A stretch of DNA of 64,000 nt from Bidens hawaiensis. Lineage: Eukaryota > Streptophyta > Magnoliopsida > Asterales > Asteraceae. The notes beneath the pieces are model-generated. The model saw nothing but the letters and a program-made list of their open reading frames with translations, had not been told where the DNA came from and did no database searches. Both the position numbers and the translations under genes were made by a program. Shown here piece by piece: positions 1 to 10,370 of the stretch (position 1 is its first letter; every line of letters starts with the position of its first letter). The DNA lies in assembly GCA_021521415.1 (NCBI GenBank), contig JAIQDT010002844.1, positions 224,979-288,978 on the forward strand, read 5' to 3'.

Positions 1-235
1 GATGATAGGGACCAGACCCTCATAATATCTGTGATGTTACAGTCCAGACCCTTATAATATCTGTGATGTTAGGGGCCAGACCCTTATAATATCTGTGATG
101 TTAGGGGCCAGACCCTTAAAATATCTGTGATATTAGGGACCAGACCCTCATAATATCTGTGATGTTAGGGACCAGACCCTTATAATATATGTGATGTTAG
201 GGACTAGACCCTTATAATGTATGTGATGTTTAAGA
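1..235. repeat. 32-bp tandem array (GGGACCAGACCCTTATAATA type)
   Basis: About seven imperfect copies of a 32-bp unit whose core reads GACCAGACCCTTATAATATC. The array runs off the left edge. The same unit occurs in reverse complement at 5815-6130, at the equivalent position of another family-Y LTR. It lies just upstream of the acceptor-like block of the LTR. Confidence 0.9.
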
Positions 236-678
236 TATAATAGCTTATGGTATACCATAGGGTTTCATGAAAGAAAGTATGTATGCATGTATATAAAGTA
301 TGTATGAAAGAAGTATTAGCAAGTAAGGAACGAATACGTATGAGTAAGAATATGAATGTAATGAATGTTAATTGATTACCTAGAACTCACTCAGCGTAGT
401 TGACTTTTAGTATGCACGCAGGTAAATAGGTTAAAGGAGCTGGCTTGAGGATGGCACATGGTAGGGACCGGAAGACTGGCATCTCGGGGAAGAAATGTTA
501 TGAAATATGATGTTATGTTAAGACAATTCAACTTTTGTTAAGACAAGATTTTGTTGTTTTGTAATATGATGGTTGATGTTTTAGTATTCCGCGAAAGTTT
601 TAATTAACTCTGATATTTAGAACTGTGTTTATAAGTAAATCCAACATCAAAGTAGGGCTTCCGGGAACGGGGCCTTAC
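1..678 (+). mobile_element. Family-Y gypsy-type LTR, 3' part (cut by window edge)
   Basis: The segment ends at 678 with a conserved CGGGGCCTTACA terminus. The same terminus appears inverted at 5330 and again, in plus orientation, at 10370. Upstream lie a block common to several LTRs in the window (AGAACTCACTCAGCG, then GTTGACTTTTAG, then a CAG|G acceptor-like site at 419-421) and a tandem array. The start lies outside the window, so I cannot tell whether this is a solo LTR or the 3' LTR of a longer element. No canonical tRNA-Met primer site follows 678, so it is not clearly a 5' LTR. Family membership is seen directly; the Ty3/gypsy assignment rests on the shared ends with the chromovirus LTR. 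Confidence 0.75.
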
Positions 679-2084
679 ATCCACCATGCCCTTATCATGC
701 TGCATTTGTCCCGTCTTTCAAAATCATTCCAGGTTTCGAGTTACTACACACAACGTACTTATTATTTCTTCCATGCGAAGACTTGGATAATTACCTGTCG
801 ACCCATTATTCCTTTATCGTCGAATGGTCCACATAATCCGTCCCATTGTGTGGGTTTTAAGATGAAACAATTTCTTATATGAAATCTTTTAAATAAACTA
901 TAAGGATTGAAAATAACGAGAATACATAACCAAGTCCTTGAGGTCAAGGACATGCGAAACCTTACGTCGAAATAAATGAAATTATTGAGGCTTAAATGAA
1001 ATAAACGATGTTATTAATCTTTCAACAAAATTGGTGGGACTCTTGAATAGCACAAAATAACTAGAATAACTTATGAAAAACTTTATCGCGAAATTTTAAC
1101 GAAACAATGAAGTCAAGAATTGCATAATAGCGTCAGGCTAACAAAATATAAATGTATAAGTTGGTAAGACATTGGGTTCGAGAATAGTGAACGAAACTTT
1201 AATATAACGTAGATTAAGTTCTTGGATACGTAAAACAAATGAAAGTTTCAAACAAAATATCATTATGGGTAAGGCAACATTGAGATTACTAACAAAAAAA
1301 TTGAAATTTCGAGATCAAAGTAAAACATGGGTCTCAAATTGGTAAAACATCGAGATCACGAACATAATAAGTAATAGAAATTTCAAGATCAAAGTAAGAC
1401 GTTAGTCCCAATTTGATGAAACATTGAAATCGAGAAAAAAATAATTAATTGAAACTTCGAACCCAAGTAAGCCTTTAGTCTTATTCGATGAAACAAGGAT
1501 TATAAGGTAATTCAATGAAAGGTTGTGCGATAAAAACCGAACAAATAATAAAATAATTCGTATAATAAATACTTATAAACTTAGCATGTGCATGGTCCCA
1601 ATTTCAACTAAAACGATTTTGGTTAGGGTAAATCGGTTATAGACCACGAGACTGAAGTAACAAAAATAAGCTGATGCAACTATGAAGGATGTATGAAAAT
1701 ATCTAATTAACGAATAACCAAACTCAGTGTTAAATTCGTAAACGATCTTCAAAAGAAATCGATACATGAAAGTTATTTCGATAATGTATAAACGGAATAA
1801 TATACATAAGAATATGTTTATATGAAGAAGAAAGGAAGGGAAAACAAAAAGGTAGCTTGCAATGCTTATCTTCTCGAAGATGGGTTGCGATATGAAAATT
1901 ATTATGGGGGCGGTAGTTTGATTTCTTAATCCGAACTCGTTGGTGTTGGAAAAGAAAGGAAAAGAAATGATCATTTGAGATTCGTTCAAGTTTGTGAAAA
2001 TCAATTGTAATAATGTGATGCTTTTGTAACTCAAGGAAAAATAATGATTTGCCAGAACATTTATTAAGTACTAAGGTTTGCGAA
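679..2084. other. AT-rich non-coding stretch
   Basis: No supportable gene. The open frames here lack any recognisable domain. From about 1240 to 1500 there are degenerate repeated phrases of the type GAAATTTCGAGATCAAAGTA and 'gatgaaaca'. This suggests a decayed tandem duplication or the non-coding interior of an old retroelement. Confidence 0.5.
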
Positions 2085-2760
2085 ACTTTATAAAACCCTT
2101 TGGGTAAGAAGAAATGAAAGGTAGGTTTTGTCAGTGATTAAAGGGAAAGGTCAGCTGGAGCGAAAACCAGCCTACTCTTAGAAAGAAGACTCTTTTTCTT
2201 TAGTTAGTACCGACCGTAAGACCCTTTATAAGTAAGGGGAATCAAAGGCCGGGGAAAGTTTATTGGCAACAGGGAACCCTTTCTCACCCAGTCCTACCTA
2301 CCCTATGTATTCGAGGGGGCTGGAACCGAAAAAGACCTGATCTCTTTCTTAAAAGAATGCCTCTTTTCGAACTTTCTGATAGTTAGTAGTACCTAGCCAA
2401 ACCAAAGGCTGGAAAGAGCGTTTAGACTACTTATACCCCTCACTGGGAATCAAAGAAAGGAGAGGATAGGACGTTTCATGTCCGCGAATCGTATTCATGT
2501 CCGACCCCCTTCTCTGTTGGCGAATCGACTTCAGCTCCTGTACTTCTTTCCTTAGGGCCGTCTAAAAAGTATTAAGTTCGTAAAACTTCATATTTGAAGG
2601 CCTTTCCTCTGCATAAAAAAAACTTGAATTAGATCTACGAAATGATCGACTCAAATAGATGGTCACCATAAGCTATTTCTTTTCCTCCTCTTCTATGTAA
2701 AAGATTTTCAGTCGGGTTGTGTCTTACGAAAACATTATGGAGGATCCTCAAATATAACCG
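2085..2760. other. Possible nuclear insertion of mitochondrial DNA
   Basis: This block differs from its flanks. It is richer in G and C, has many GAAAG, CTTTCTT and GGGAATCAAAG phrases and short purine/pyrimidine runs, and lacks the AT-rich texture on both sides. Such composition is typical of plant mitochondrial intergenic DNA, but I recognise no mitochondrial gene in it. The boundaries are approximate. A degenerate retroelement interior is the main alternative. Confidence 0.35.
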
Positions 2761-3208
2761 TTATAGTGAGTATATTATATTAACGGGACTCACGGACTTA
2801 ACAAGTATGAAGAAACTGATTATTGAGTGAAAGGTGATAAGAGTAATTTATAATAAATTTTATCTAATTCTCTTTAACGAGGTCCGAGTAAACTTAGTCG
2901 GCTCGGATAACTAGCGTGAAAATGCGGAACCTGGACCTTTCAACTGGTTCATCAGACCCGCTAGATCTGAACCCAACTGGAGCGGTCGAACAGCTCCGAA
3001 CCCGCTGTCACAAGCGACCGGATTTGAAACCTGTATGCGATTCAGACCAAACCTCTACGCGAACCTAACTGAACCAGTTCTGGACCTCTTATGCGACCCG
3101 GATTGGAAGTTTCCGGTGTGCGAAGTGGGTGTGAAGCGAGATCTCGTGTAACGCGAGATTTTGTGCGACACGAAATTTCTGTGCGACGCTAGATTCCGTG
3201 AGACGCGA
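2761..3208. other. Non-coding flank leading into a GCGA-rich minisatellite
   Basis: No gene. From about 3110 the DNA becomes a degenerate array of a 16-bp type unit (GTGCGACGCGAGATT) that is interrupted at 3208 by the family-X LTR and resumes at 7932. This stretch is probably the 5' part of the family-Y LTR that ends at 10370, but I could not find its start. Confidence 0.5.
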
Positions 3209-4210
3209 TGTAACATTCGTTACTTTTCAAACTCGAAAACCTGACCCGTTTGAATTTTCGGATTTTTTTTCAAGTATTTATATACATATATGTATTATTA
3301 AAATCCCAAGATTTGTTTGATGTTCGTAAATGTTTCCGACTCGGTTTCTTGTTCAATGTATTTTTTGTTCATTGTTTATATTCCCGACGTTTGATGTTCA
3401 ATGTGCGTTCGAATATTATTTCATAGATTCGTTTACAAAATCTCGAACTTATCGTCAATCAACTTTCGGGTTAAATACATAAATATCAAAAAGTCCTAAT
3501 TATAAATCATGAAAATATAAATAAACTCTATTTTAATAGATCAAGGGTTACTTCTGTAAATTATATTATCAATTAAAGTATAAAGAGTTTATAACTTCAG
3601 GGACTGATTATGTAACATTATTAAATATTAAAAAAAAACCTACAGCAGCCCCCACCCCTTCCCTTTCCTTGGTTTTCCGGCGAGTTCGCCGGGGGCGGCG
3701 TTGGTTTCCGGCGAGCCTCCAAACAACCCCCAAATCTCGCAATTGACCAAGATAATAATGGTAATGGCTTTAGTCTTCGTCGTTGAACGTTAATCAATAT
3801 ATTAATTAGATTATAACATCCTATAACCGTCCATTGTGACCCGTAATCGTCGCCGGAATTTATGAAAATTCATTAACGCTCAATTAAAGCAATACGCTCC
3901 AATTTCAAACCCTAAACCATTATCTAAACTCGCTCACAACCTCTAAATTCACTAATAAACGCTGTGTAATCGGTATTGAATCCTCAAAACCTGTCTTCGG
4001 CCAAGTCCCGGTTAACCTTCAATCCGTTATATTAGCAAGTAATTTTACATGTATTATTGCAGTTTCTAGCCGTACATCAAAACCCCCAAGCTAATTCTAT
4101 CAGATATGGAATGATTTAAAAGGATTTCAATCTAGGGTTTATGAGGATGAAGATGAATAGTTAGGTTAGTATATATTGTTTTGTTTCTAATCTTAAACTA
4201 AAAACATCAC

Positions 4211-4276
4211 CTAGTTCACTGGTTAAGTCACTACTCGTAACCTGGAGGACCAGGGTTCGAACCCGGGTCATAACAT
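4211..4276 (+). repeat. tRNA-like block with Pol III B-box inside LTR X
   Basis: The sequence resembles a decayed tRNA: an A-box-like CTAGTTCACTGGTTAAG followed about 45 bases later by a T-arm with a clear B box, GGTTCGAACC, in a palindromic GGGTTCGAACCC context. It has no intact cloverleaf or acceptor stem that I can fold by eye, so I do not call it a tRNA gene. The other family-X LTR has the corresponding block at 34105-34180 (minus strand), so it was present in the ancestral LTR. It may be an old SINE or tRNA pseudogene insertion. Confidence 0.6.
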
Positions 4277-4777
4277 TTCTTTTTGTTATTTTATTTTCAT
4301 TAAACCTTTTTCTATCTAAATCAAAATAAATTATTTAAAAATCAAAATAAATCAATTAAAATTATTTTTTTTAAACTGAATAAAGTTTTATAAATTATAA
4401 TTTATCATTTTCAACTAAAACCCAACTACCATATTTCGTTAAAAACCAATAAAAACTAAATCATATTTTCGTTACATTAGTAACTTTAAATCGTTAAACT
4501 TGAAGTTTATAAATTTCATCACGTTAGATTTAATTCATTAATTTTCATTCTTAAACTCGTTAAACTATATTAAGTTAGCATTAACTCGTAAACTTTGATG
4601 CGGTAATGTTAATTCGTAAAGCTCAACTCGATAACTTTAAACTCGTTAGATTTGTTTCATCTGATAACTTTAATTCAACAACTTAATCATATTCGTTCAA
4701 GATAAACGTTACCAATTAAAAATCCGTGCTTCATATTCTCCCATATTAATATTAGACTGTTAATTAAATAATATAAA

Positions 4778-4808
<31 letters not shown>

Positions 4809-5814
4809 TAAATCGATAAAATCCGTTAAAGTTTAAATATAATATTATAATGCCCATAAAATATATCAATATCCCTTTTAACTAAATTATTAAATAACTT
4901 TAATAATCCCGTTAGTTAGTCTTTAAATTTGTGTATTTATTTTCATTTGTAGTTCGAGAGGTTCTATCGTTTTGGATCCTTTAACGCATTTTCGGTTGCT
5001 TCGGTTTCGTGCATTCGGTTGATATTGAAATGTTTATCTTCGATTTCAAGGTGAGTTTTTCACCACCCCTTTTTAATGTTTTAATGTTTTGGGGTAGCAT
5101 ATGTATCCTTATAAAAATTCAAGCATTGTTTCTTCTATTACAAAACTATAATTCGTATATGGACTTGTGTGTTACTTGTATTACTTGCACGAATATTACT
5201 TGAACGATTGGGAAGCCTCATTAAGTATGATCATACGGCCTCCCTTTACACTCCGATCCATTTGTATCAAGTGGAAAAGGGCCTCATTATCCGAGTACGT
5301 TGGTTGTTACCAACTGGAAAGGACCTTACTGTAAGGCCCCATTCTCGGTAACCCTACTTTGGTGTTGGATTTACTCATAAACAAAATTCTAAAATCAGAG
5401 TTAATTGAAAACTTCGTGGAATAATTAAAAACTTCAAACATTACATTCCAAAACATTCATTATTGTCTTAACATACAAATTGTCTTTTCATAAGTAATTA
5501 ATAAAAACAATCATAACACTTCATCATGGATGCCAGTCTCTTCAGTCCATGCCATGTATCTCTTCTTAAGCCAGCTGCCTCAATCTATTTGTCTGCAAGC
5601 ATACTAAAAGTCAGCTACGCTGAATGAGGTCTAGTTAATCATTTAACATACAATACATTCATGCCCTTACTCATACGCATCCGAAGATGCGTATTCATAC
5701 CTTATTTACTCTTACTTCTTTCATACAAACTTTATATACATGCACACGCGCTTACAAACTTTCTTTCATAAGGCCTTGTAATTTACCATAAGCTATTCTA
5801 TCTCTACCATCACA

Positions 5815-6130
5815 GATATTATTAGGGTCTGGTCCCTTCTGTCTCAGATATATTTAGGGTCTGGTCCCTTCTGTCTCAGATATTATCAGGGTCTGGTCCC
5901 TTCTGTCTCAGATATTATCAGGGTCTGGTCCCTTCTGTCTCAGATATTATCAGGGTCTGGTCCCTTCTGTCTCATATATTATTAGGGTCTGGTCCCTTCT
6001 GTCTCAGATATTATCAGGGTCTGGTCCCTTCTGTCTCAGATATTATCAGGGTCTGGTCCCTTCTATCTCAGATATTATCAGGGTCTGGTCCCTTCTGTCT
6101 CAGATATTATTAAGGTCTGGTCCCTTTGTC
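5815..6130 (-). repeat. 32-bp tandem array, inverted copy of the array at 1-235
   Basis: About ten units, each carrying CAGGGTCTGGTCCCTTCTGT. In reverse complement the core matches the array at the left edge of the window. It lies inside the intron-like interval of this LTR, between the donor at 6389 and the acceptor at 5593. Confidence 0.92.
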
Positions 6131-6659
6131 TCCAATAACCGTACATGTCACGTCACTCGATCATACATTCATTTTCATTTATGCATACTTTACATATCTT
6201 CTGGTCATGTGCATACGTATATGTACATATTCATTCGTATAAACAATCTATACTAACAATCAATACTTAGTCATACATATAACATACATATCATACACTT
6301 ACCACTTAAGTTAAGTGTATTAACAACTATCACAAAGGAGTATGCATGCAGCCCCAAAAACATAACGGATAAAGGGGCTAGAATCTCACCTGAAGTCGGT
6401 TTTTCTCGCCGTTAATAGTAATGCCCTTCTTTAGCTGTGCACGGCTAACTGTATAACGCATTACGAGTGTCAAATATCCATTACTACTACTTCTTATATC
6501 TAAGTCAATGACACCCTCAACTCACGGGGGTCCGGGGGCAGCGCCCCTGGTAGCGGGGTCTAGGGGCAGCAGCCCCTAGCAGGGTCCAAGGGGCAGCGCC
6601 CCTGGCTGGGGTTGAGCTGGAAGAATTTTATAAAATGCATCAGAAAATGAATTTTAAAA

Positions 6660-6910
6660 AATTTTGCATGGAAGAATTTCGCTTCGCATGGGACTGTTTC
6701 GCTTCGCATGGAAGCGTTTCGTTTCGCATGAAACTGTTTCGCTTCGCATGGAAGCGTTTCGCTTAGCATGAAACTGTTTCGCTTTGCATGGAAGCGTTTC
6801 GCTTCGCATGAAACTGTTTCGCTTCGCATGGAAGCGTTTCGCTTCGCATGGCTAAGCGAAGCGAAATGCCTGTTTCGCTTCTTATGGCTGAGCGAAGCGA
6901 AATGCCTGCC
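6660..6910. repeat. Alternating 20-bp minisatellite (TTTCGCTTCGCATG)
   Basis: Two related 20-bp units alternate, one with AAACTG and one with GAAGCG before a common TTTCGCTTCGCATG, giving a 40-bp higher-order period. Open frames on both strands across it are products of the repeat, not genes. It is upstream of the donor in LTR Y, where the family-Y copy ending at 10370 has a different GCGA-rich array. Confidence 0.9.
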
Positions 6911-7398
6911 TTTCCTCGCTTTTACCATTTTTAAGCCATTTTACTTCGTGGCTCTTCCTCAGGACCTGATTTTAACTCTTTCCCAACTTTTGACACATTC
7001 TGACCCCATGCACCTGATCATGAACCCGTCTCTCAAAGTCCAAACACCACCTTTTTATCACAAAGTGCACCCGAAAGGTTATAACTTACCAAGTTTATAT
7101 TTTTCTTACATTTTACAACCCGATCTATCATTATATCTGTTTGCATGACGATTCTAACCATAAAACTTAACCATTTAAACCGAAACCTACCTTTGCTTCG
7201 GGTTCGAGTTCAGATCCGGACAATACGTAGATCTGGACGATGATTTTTGCTATTTGATGATGTCCACACACGAGATTCTTCCTTTTTTTTACACGAATTT
7301 GGATCCGGAATGTAGAGAGAAAGTGTGTGTGTTCTTGAGTGTGTGTGTTTGTGTGTGTTTGGATGAGAAAGGAAAAGAAAAGGAAGAAGTGGTTGGGT

Positions 7399-7408
7399 TA
7401 TATATATA
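7399..7408 (-). promoter_or_regulatory. TATA box of family-Y solo LTR
   Basis: On the minus strand CTATATATATAA is followed after about 30 bases by a C/T-rich and CACACA-rich leader typical of plant LTR transcripts. This places the probable transcription start near 7370, with transcription toward lower coordinates. No transcript evidence is available. Confidence 0.55.
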
Positions 7409-7931
7409 GGGGGTTTCATGGGTCCCACCACCCATTCCCAATTCCTACTTCCCAAACACTTAACACAAGACTATTTTAATGACACACACTTATTAACAAA
7501 ACTTTCTGTTATTTATTTAACAAAAGTTGGATGTTACACTTACTTGCGCGATTACCCGAGTACGTTGGTTGATACCAACTGGAAAGGACTTTACTTGCTC
7601 GTTTATCACTTGTCCAGGAATTGTATGATTTTTACGTATTATATCAAATTGTGGGAACTCACCACCTATGTTCATAGCTGACTTTATTTTATACATATGT
7701 TACAGGTGTAAAGATACAAGGATGATATTTAGAAGACACATAGCATGCCTGTAGGATATCCAAAGAATAACTTATCATTTATTTATTGTTTCAACTTGTA
7801 TTAATTGATAAACTTGTGTTACATGATATTTTAAATGAAATAATGTTATTATGGTTACCTAATAGTGTCACATGTGTTTGAGCAATCTGTACGTCACACT
7901 CAGGCGTTTCTGCTTTAGCCGGGGTGCTACA

Positions 7932-8100
7932 CGCGAGATCCTGTGGGACGCGAGATTTCGTGCGACGCGAAATTTCCGTGCGACGCGAGATTCTATGCGA
8001 CGCGAGCTTTCGTGCGAAGCGAGATTCCGAGCGAAACGAGGTTCCGAGCGAAGTGAGATCCCGTGCGAATCATGACGTGCGAAACCTTTATGCGACACAG
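7932..8100. repeat. GTGCGACGCGAGATT minisatellite, right half
   Basis: Degenerate tandem units of about 16-17 bp. The left half is at about 3110-3208. The family-X LTR inserted inside the array, and the CGCGA target duplication is part of the repeat unit. Frames across it on both strands are repeat artefacts. Confidence 0.85.
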
Positions 8101-8384
8101 GCCGTGCAAACTGATGTGATGTGAAGCAACTAGAGCCGGCCCTCCTCTGTTCCTAGATGTTGTTGTCGAGGTCACTAGAAAGGTAAGAAAGTGGCGGCGA
8201 TGTAGTGGCCGTGAGTAGGTAGGGAAGGAGAATGAGAAGGAGATGAATCGAAAGGATGAGGGTGGTGCTCAACTCAGCCTCCTGTGCTCCCGTTCCGTCG
8301 ATGTCATGGCTGGAATAGGGAGTGGCGGTGGTGGCGGAGTGAATGTGAAGAAAGAGAAGTGGAAGGGGTCTTGGGATCTGCTTA

Positions 8385-8546
8385 TAATGTAGTAGTGGTA
8401 GTGGTAGTGGTAGTGGTAGTGGTAGTGGTAGTGGTAGTGGTAGTGGTAGTGGTAGTGGTAGTGGTAGTGGTGGTGGTGGTGGTGGTGGTGGTGGTGGTGG
8501 TGGTGGTGGTAGTGGTGGTAGTGGTGGTAGTCGTAGTCGTAGTCGT

Positions 8547-8578
<32 letters not shown>

Positions 8579-8710
8579 TAGTGGTAGTAGTAGTGGTAGT
8601 AGTAGTGGTGGTAGTAGTAGTGGTAGTAGTAGTGGTAGTAGTAGTAGTCGTCGTGGTCGTCGTGGTCGTGGTGGTCGTGGTGGTCGTCGTGAGTAGTAGT
8701 CGTAGTAGTC

Positions 8711-8782
<72 letters not shown>

Positions 8783-8787
8783 ATAGA
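8385..8787. repeat. Compound trinucleotide repeat (TAG/TGG/TCG), about 400 bp
   Basis: Consecutive blocks of GTAGTG, GTG, GTC/GTA and TAG triplets run without a frame break for about 130 triplets. The plus strand reads as poly-Val or poly-Ser, the minus strand as runs of Thr, His and Tyr. Nothing else supports a protein. The block order (GTAGTG, then pure GTG, then GTAGTC, then pure TAG) suggests several rounds of slippage. Confidence 0.95.
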
Positions 8788-10370
8788 TAAATAAATAAAA
8801 TAAGATAACAATAATAAATAATTATAATAAAAGCTTTAATAATAAAAGAAAAAGATAAGAAACTAAATAAGACCCGAGACCTGACTCGTTAGGAAAGTTT
8901 AAGCATATGAATAGACGCGAGCCCGAATGGTTAAGAATACTTAAGTAATACGAGTTCGTTAATATAAATAGTTAACTTATAAAAAGTATGAATGAGAGCG
9001 TAACCGAGCATGAATCAAATATAAACCTAACACGAACCCGAACACGTTTAAAGAAATGTTAACCCTTAGACGTATTGAGAACGTAAACTAATAATAAAGA
9101 AAGAAGTATAATATATATATATATATATATATATGATAATAGTAAAGATCCTTAGGGATGCAAACTAACGAAGTCGGTTCGTTAATAAAATAAAGTTAAG
9201 TATAATAAACTAATACGATCGGTTTATGAAGGTTACATATCGGCTCGGTTAGCTTAGAGAGTTAACTCAAGAAAATAAATAATAAACAAATATAGAGGAT
9301 TAATATGTGTACGTTATTAACAGTTAGCCGAGCCAGTTGAAGAAAGGCATTACGATTAAATCATAAAGGAATCGTCTACAGGTGAGTTCTAGCCCCCTTT
9401 TTCCTTTAAACGTTTTTTGGGCTGTATGCATACTCCTATGTGAAAGAATAGATATTTGTGACTTTAGTACATGACATGTATCTTGTAAGAATGTGTTTAT
9501 ATATATTAATTTATTAATATATATATATATATATATTTGAATGTTGAATGATAGCTAGGATAGAAAGAGTTAAGGAATATATCCTACTAATGCTTGTGTA
9601 GAAGATTATACGAATATTAATGAGTATGGATGCTATGTATAGAAGAATGTGTATAGGTTCATGCGTAAAGCCTTCGGGCCTCATGCATGCAGAATAAGTT
9701 AGGATGGAAAATCCTTCTAACTTTATAGGGCTCGGTTAAGAGCAAGGAGGGCTCGGTTAAGAGCGAGGAAGGCTCGATTATGAGTAAAGATAGGAAGGGC
9801 TCGGTTATGAGCAAAGATAGGAAGGCTCGGTCATGAGCAAAGATAGGAAGGCTCGGTCATGAGCAAAGATAGGAAGGGCTCGGTTATAACCAAAGATAGG
9901 AAGGGATCGGTTATGAGCAAAGATAGGAAGGCTCGGTTATGAGCAAAGATAGGAGGTTCGATAATGAGTAAGAGTAAGAGGCTTAGTTACGAGCAGGCAT
10001 ATAAGAATATTGTAATGAAATGATTGATAGACAGACATAGAGGAAGTAAATAAAGAATTATAAATGCTATGATATATATATAAATGTTTGAAAGATGAGA
10101 TTTTCTTATAAATCATATGTTGTGAAAACAAAGAAACGTTAGAACTCACTCAGCGTGTAGCTGACTTTTAGTATGCATGCAGGTATTATTGATGACGTGG
10201 CAAGCTTGAGGCGCATACGAGGCTATCGATATTGAAGAATAGTTAGAGAATAAGGTTGTTATATAAAAGGTTTAAATTTCCGTTGTGATTTGTATAGAGT
10301 TCCGTTGTAACAAACTGAGTTTATGAGTAAATCCAACGCTAAGTAGGGTTACCGGGATCAGGGCCTTACA
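8788..10370 (+). mobile_element. Family-Y LTR, copy 3, 3' portion
   Basis: The terminus CAGGGCCTTACA at 10359-10370 and the preceding block GAGTAAATCCAACGCTAAG match the other family-Y ends. It has a donor (CTACAG|GTGAGT) at 9381/9382, an array at about 9728-9960, the conserved AGAACTCACTCAGCG block and an acceptor ending at 10182. The 5' end was not found. It may lie left of 3209, because the minisatellite split by LTR X sits where copy 2 carries its own upstream array. No coding capacity. Confidence 0.7.
9728..9960 (+). repeat. About 26-bp tandem array (GGCTCGGTTATGAGCAAAGA)
   Basis: Nine or so imperfect units, each with GCTCGGTTATGAGCAAAGAT followed by AGGAAG. It occupies the same place in LTR Y copy 3 as the 32-bp array does in copies 1 and 2, but its sequence is unrelated. 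Confidence 0.88.

Larger units (their letters stand above)
5330..7538 (-). mobile_element. Family-Y solo LTR, copy 2 (2.2 kb)
   Basis: The left boundary is TGTAAGGCCCC at 5330 and the right boundary GGATGTTACA at 7538, with a perfect 5-bp target duplication CTTAC at 5325-5329 and 7539-7543. Orientation is assigned by matching the termini at 678 and 10370. It interrupts the family-X LTR, whose sequence continues without loss on both sides. On the minus strand it has a TATA box near 7399, a pyrimidine- and CA-rich presumptive leader, a repeat array at 6910-6660, a CAG|GTGAG donor at 6390/6389, a second array at 6130-5815 and an acceptor ending at 5593. No coding sequence is visible. Confidence 0.88.
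5051..7705 (+). other. Intron-like cassette of LTR X copy 1
   Basis: A strong donor (TTCAAG|GTGAGT) lies at 5050/5051 and an acceptor (GTTACAG|GTG) ends at 7705. Without the nested LTR and its target duplication the interval is about 441 bp, close to the 437 bp in copy 2. The block before the acceptor (GAACTCACCACC, then GCTGAC) matches the block found in four other LTR families. Splicing is inferred, not shown. Confidence 0.45.
3209..7931 (+). mobile_element. Family-X solo LTR, copy 1, split by a nested LTR
   Basis: It begins TGTAACATTCG at 3209 and ends GGGGTGCTACA at 7931, flanked by a perfect 5-bp duplication CGCGA (3204-3208 and 7932-7936). It matches, in reverse complement, the element at 20039-35160 along its whole length once nested insertions are removed. 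Net length is about 2.5 kb after subtracting the insertion at 5330-7538. It has no coding capacity and only one terminal copy, so it is best read as a solo LTR left by recombination. TG..CA ends and a 5-bp target duplication fit integrase-mediated insertion. It carries an intron-like cassette (5051 to 7705, interrupted) and a tRNA-like block at about 4211. Confidence 0.85.

Noticed and set aside
4211..4276. Functional tRNA gene
   Set aside because: B box is good, but no acceptor stem, anticodon arm or terminator can be drawn by eye, and the corresponding block in the other LTR copy is equally decayed.
5815..6130. Possible CRISPR-like array
   Set aside because: Units are contiguous with no unique spacers, and the host is a plant nuclear genome. 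It is a tandem minisatellite.
6560..7148. Frames over the 6.6-6.9 kb region rich in 'CEAKRFHAKR' or 'RFASHETVSLRM'
   Set aside because: The peptides are repeats of the 20-bp minisatellite. Both strands are open for the same reason.
8269..8811. Long open frames (168-180 codons) of poly-Val/Ser and poly-Thr/His/Tyr
   Set aside because: They are direct translations of a trinucleotide repeat on both strands, without domains or a promoter context.
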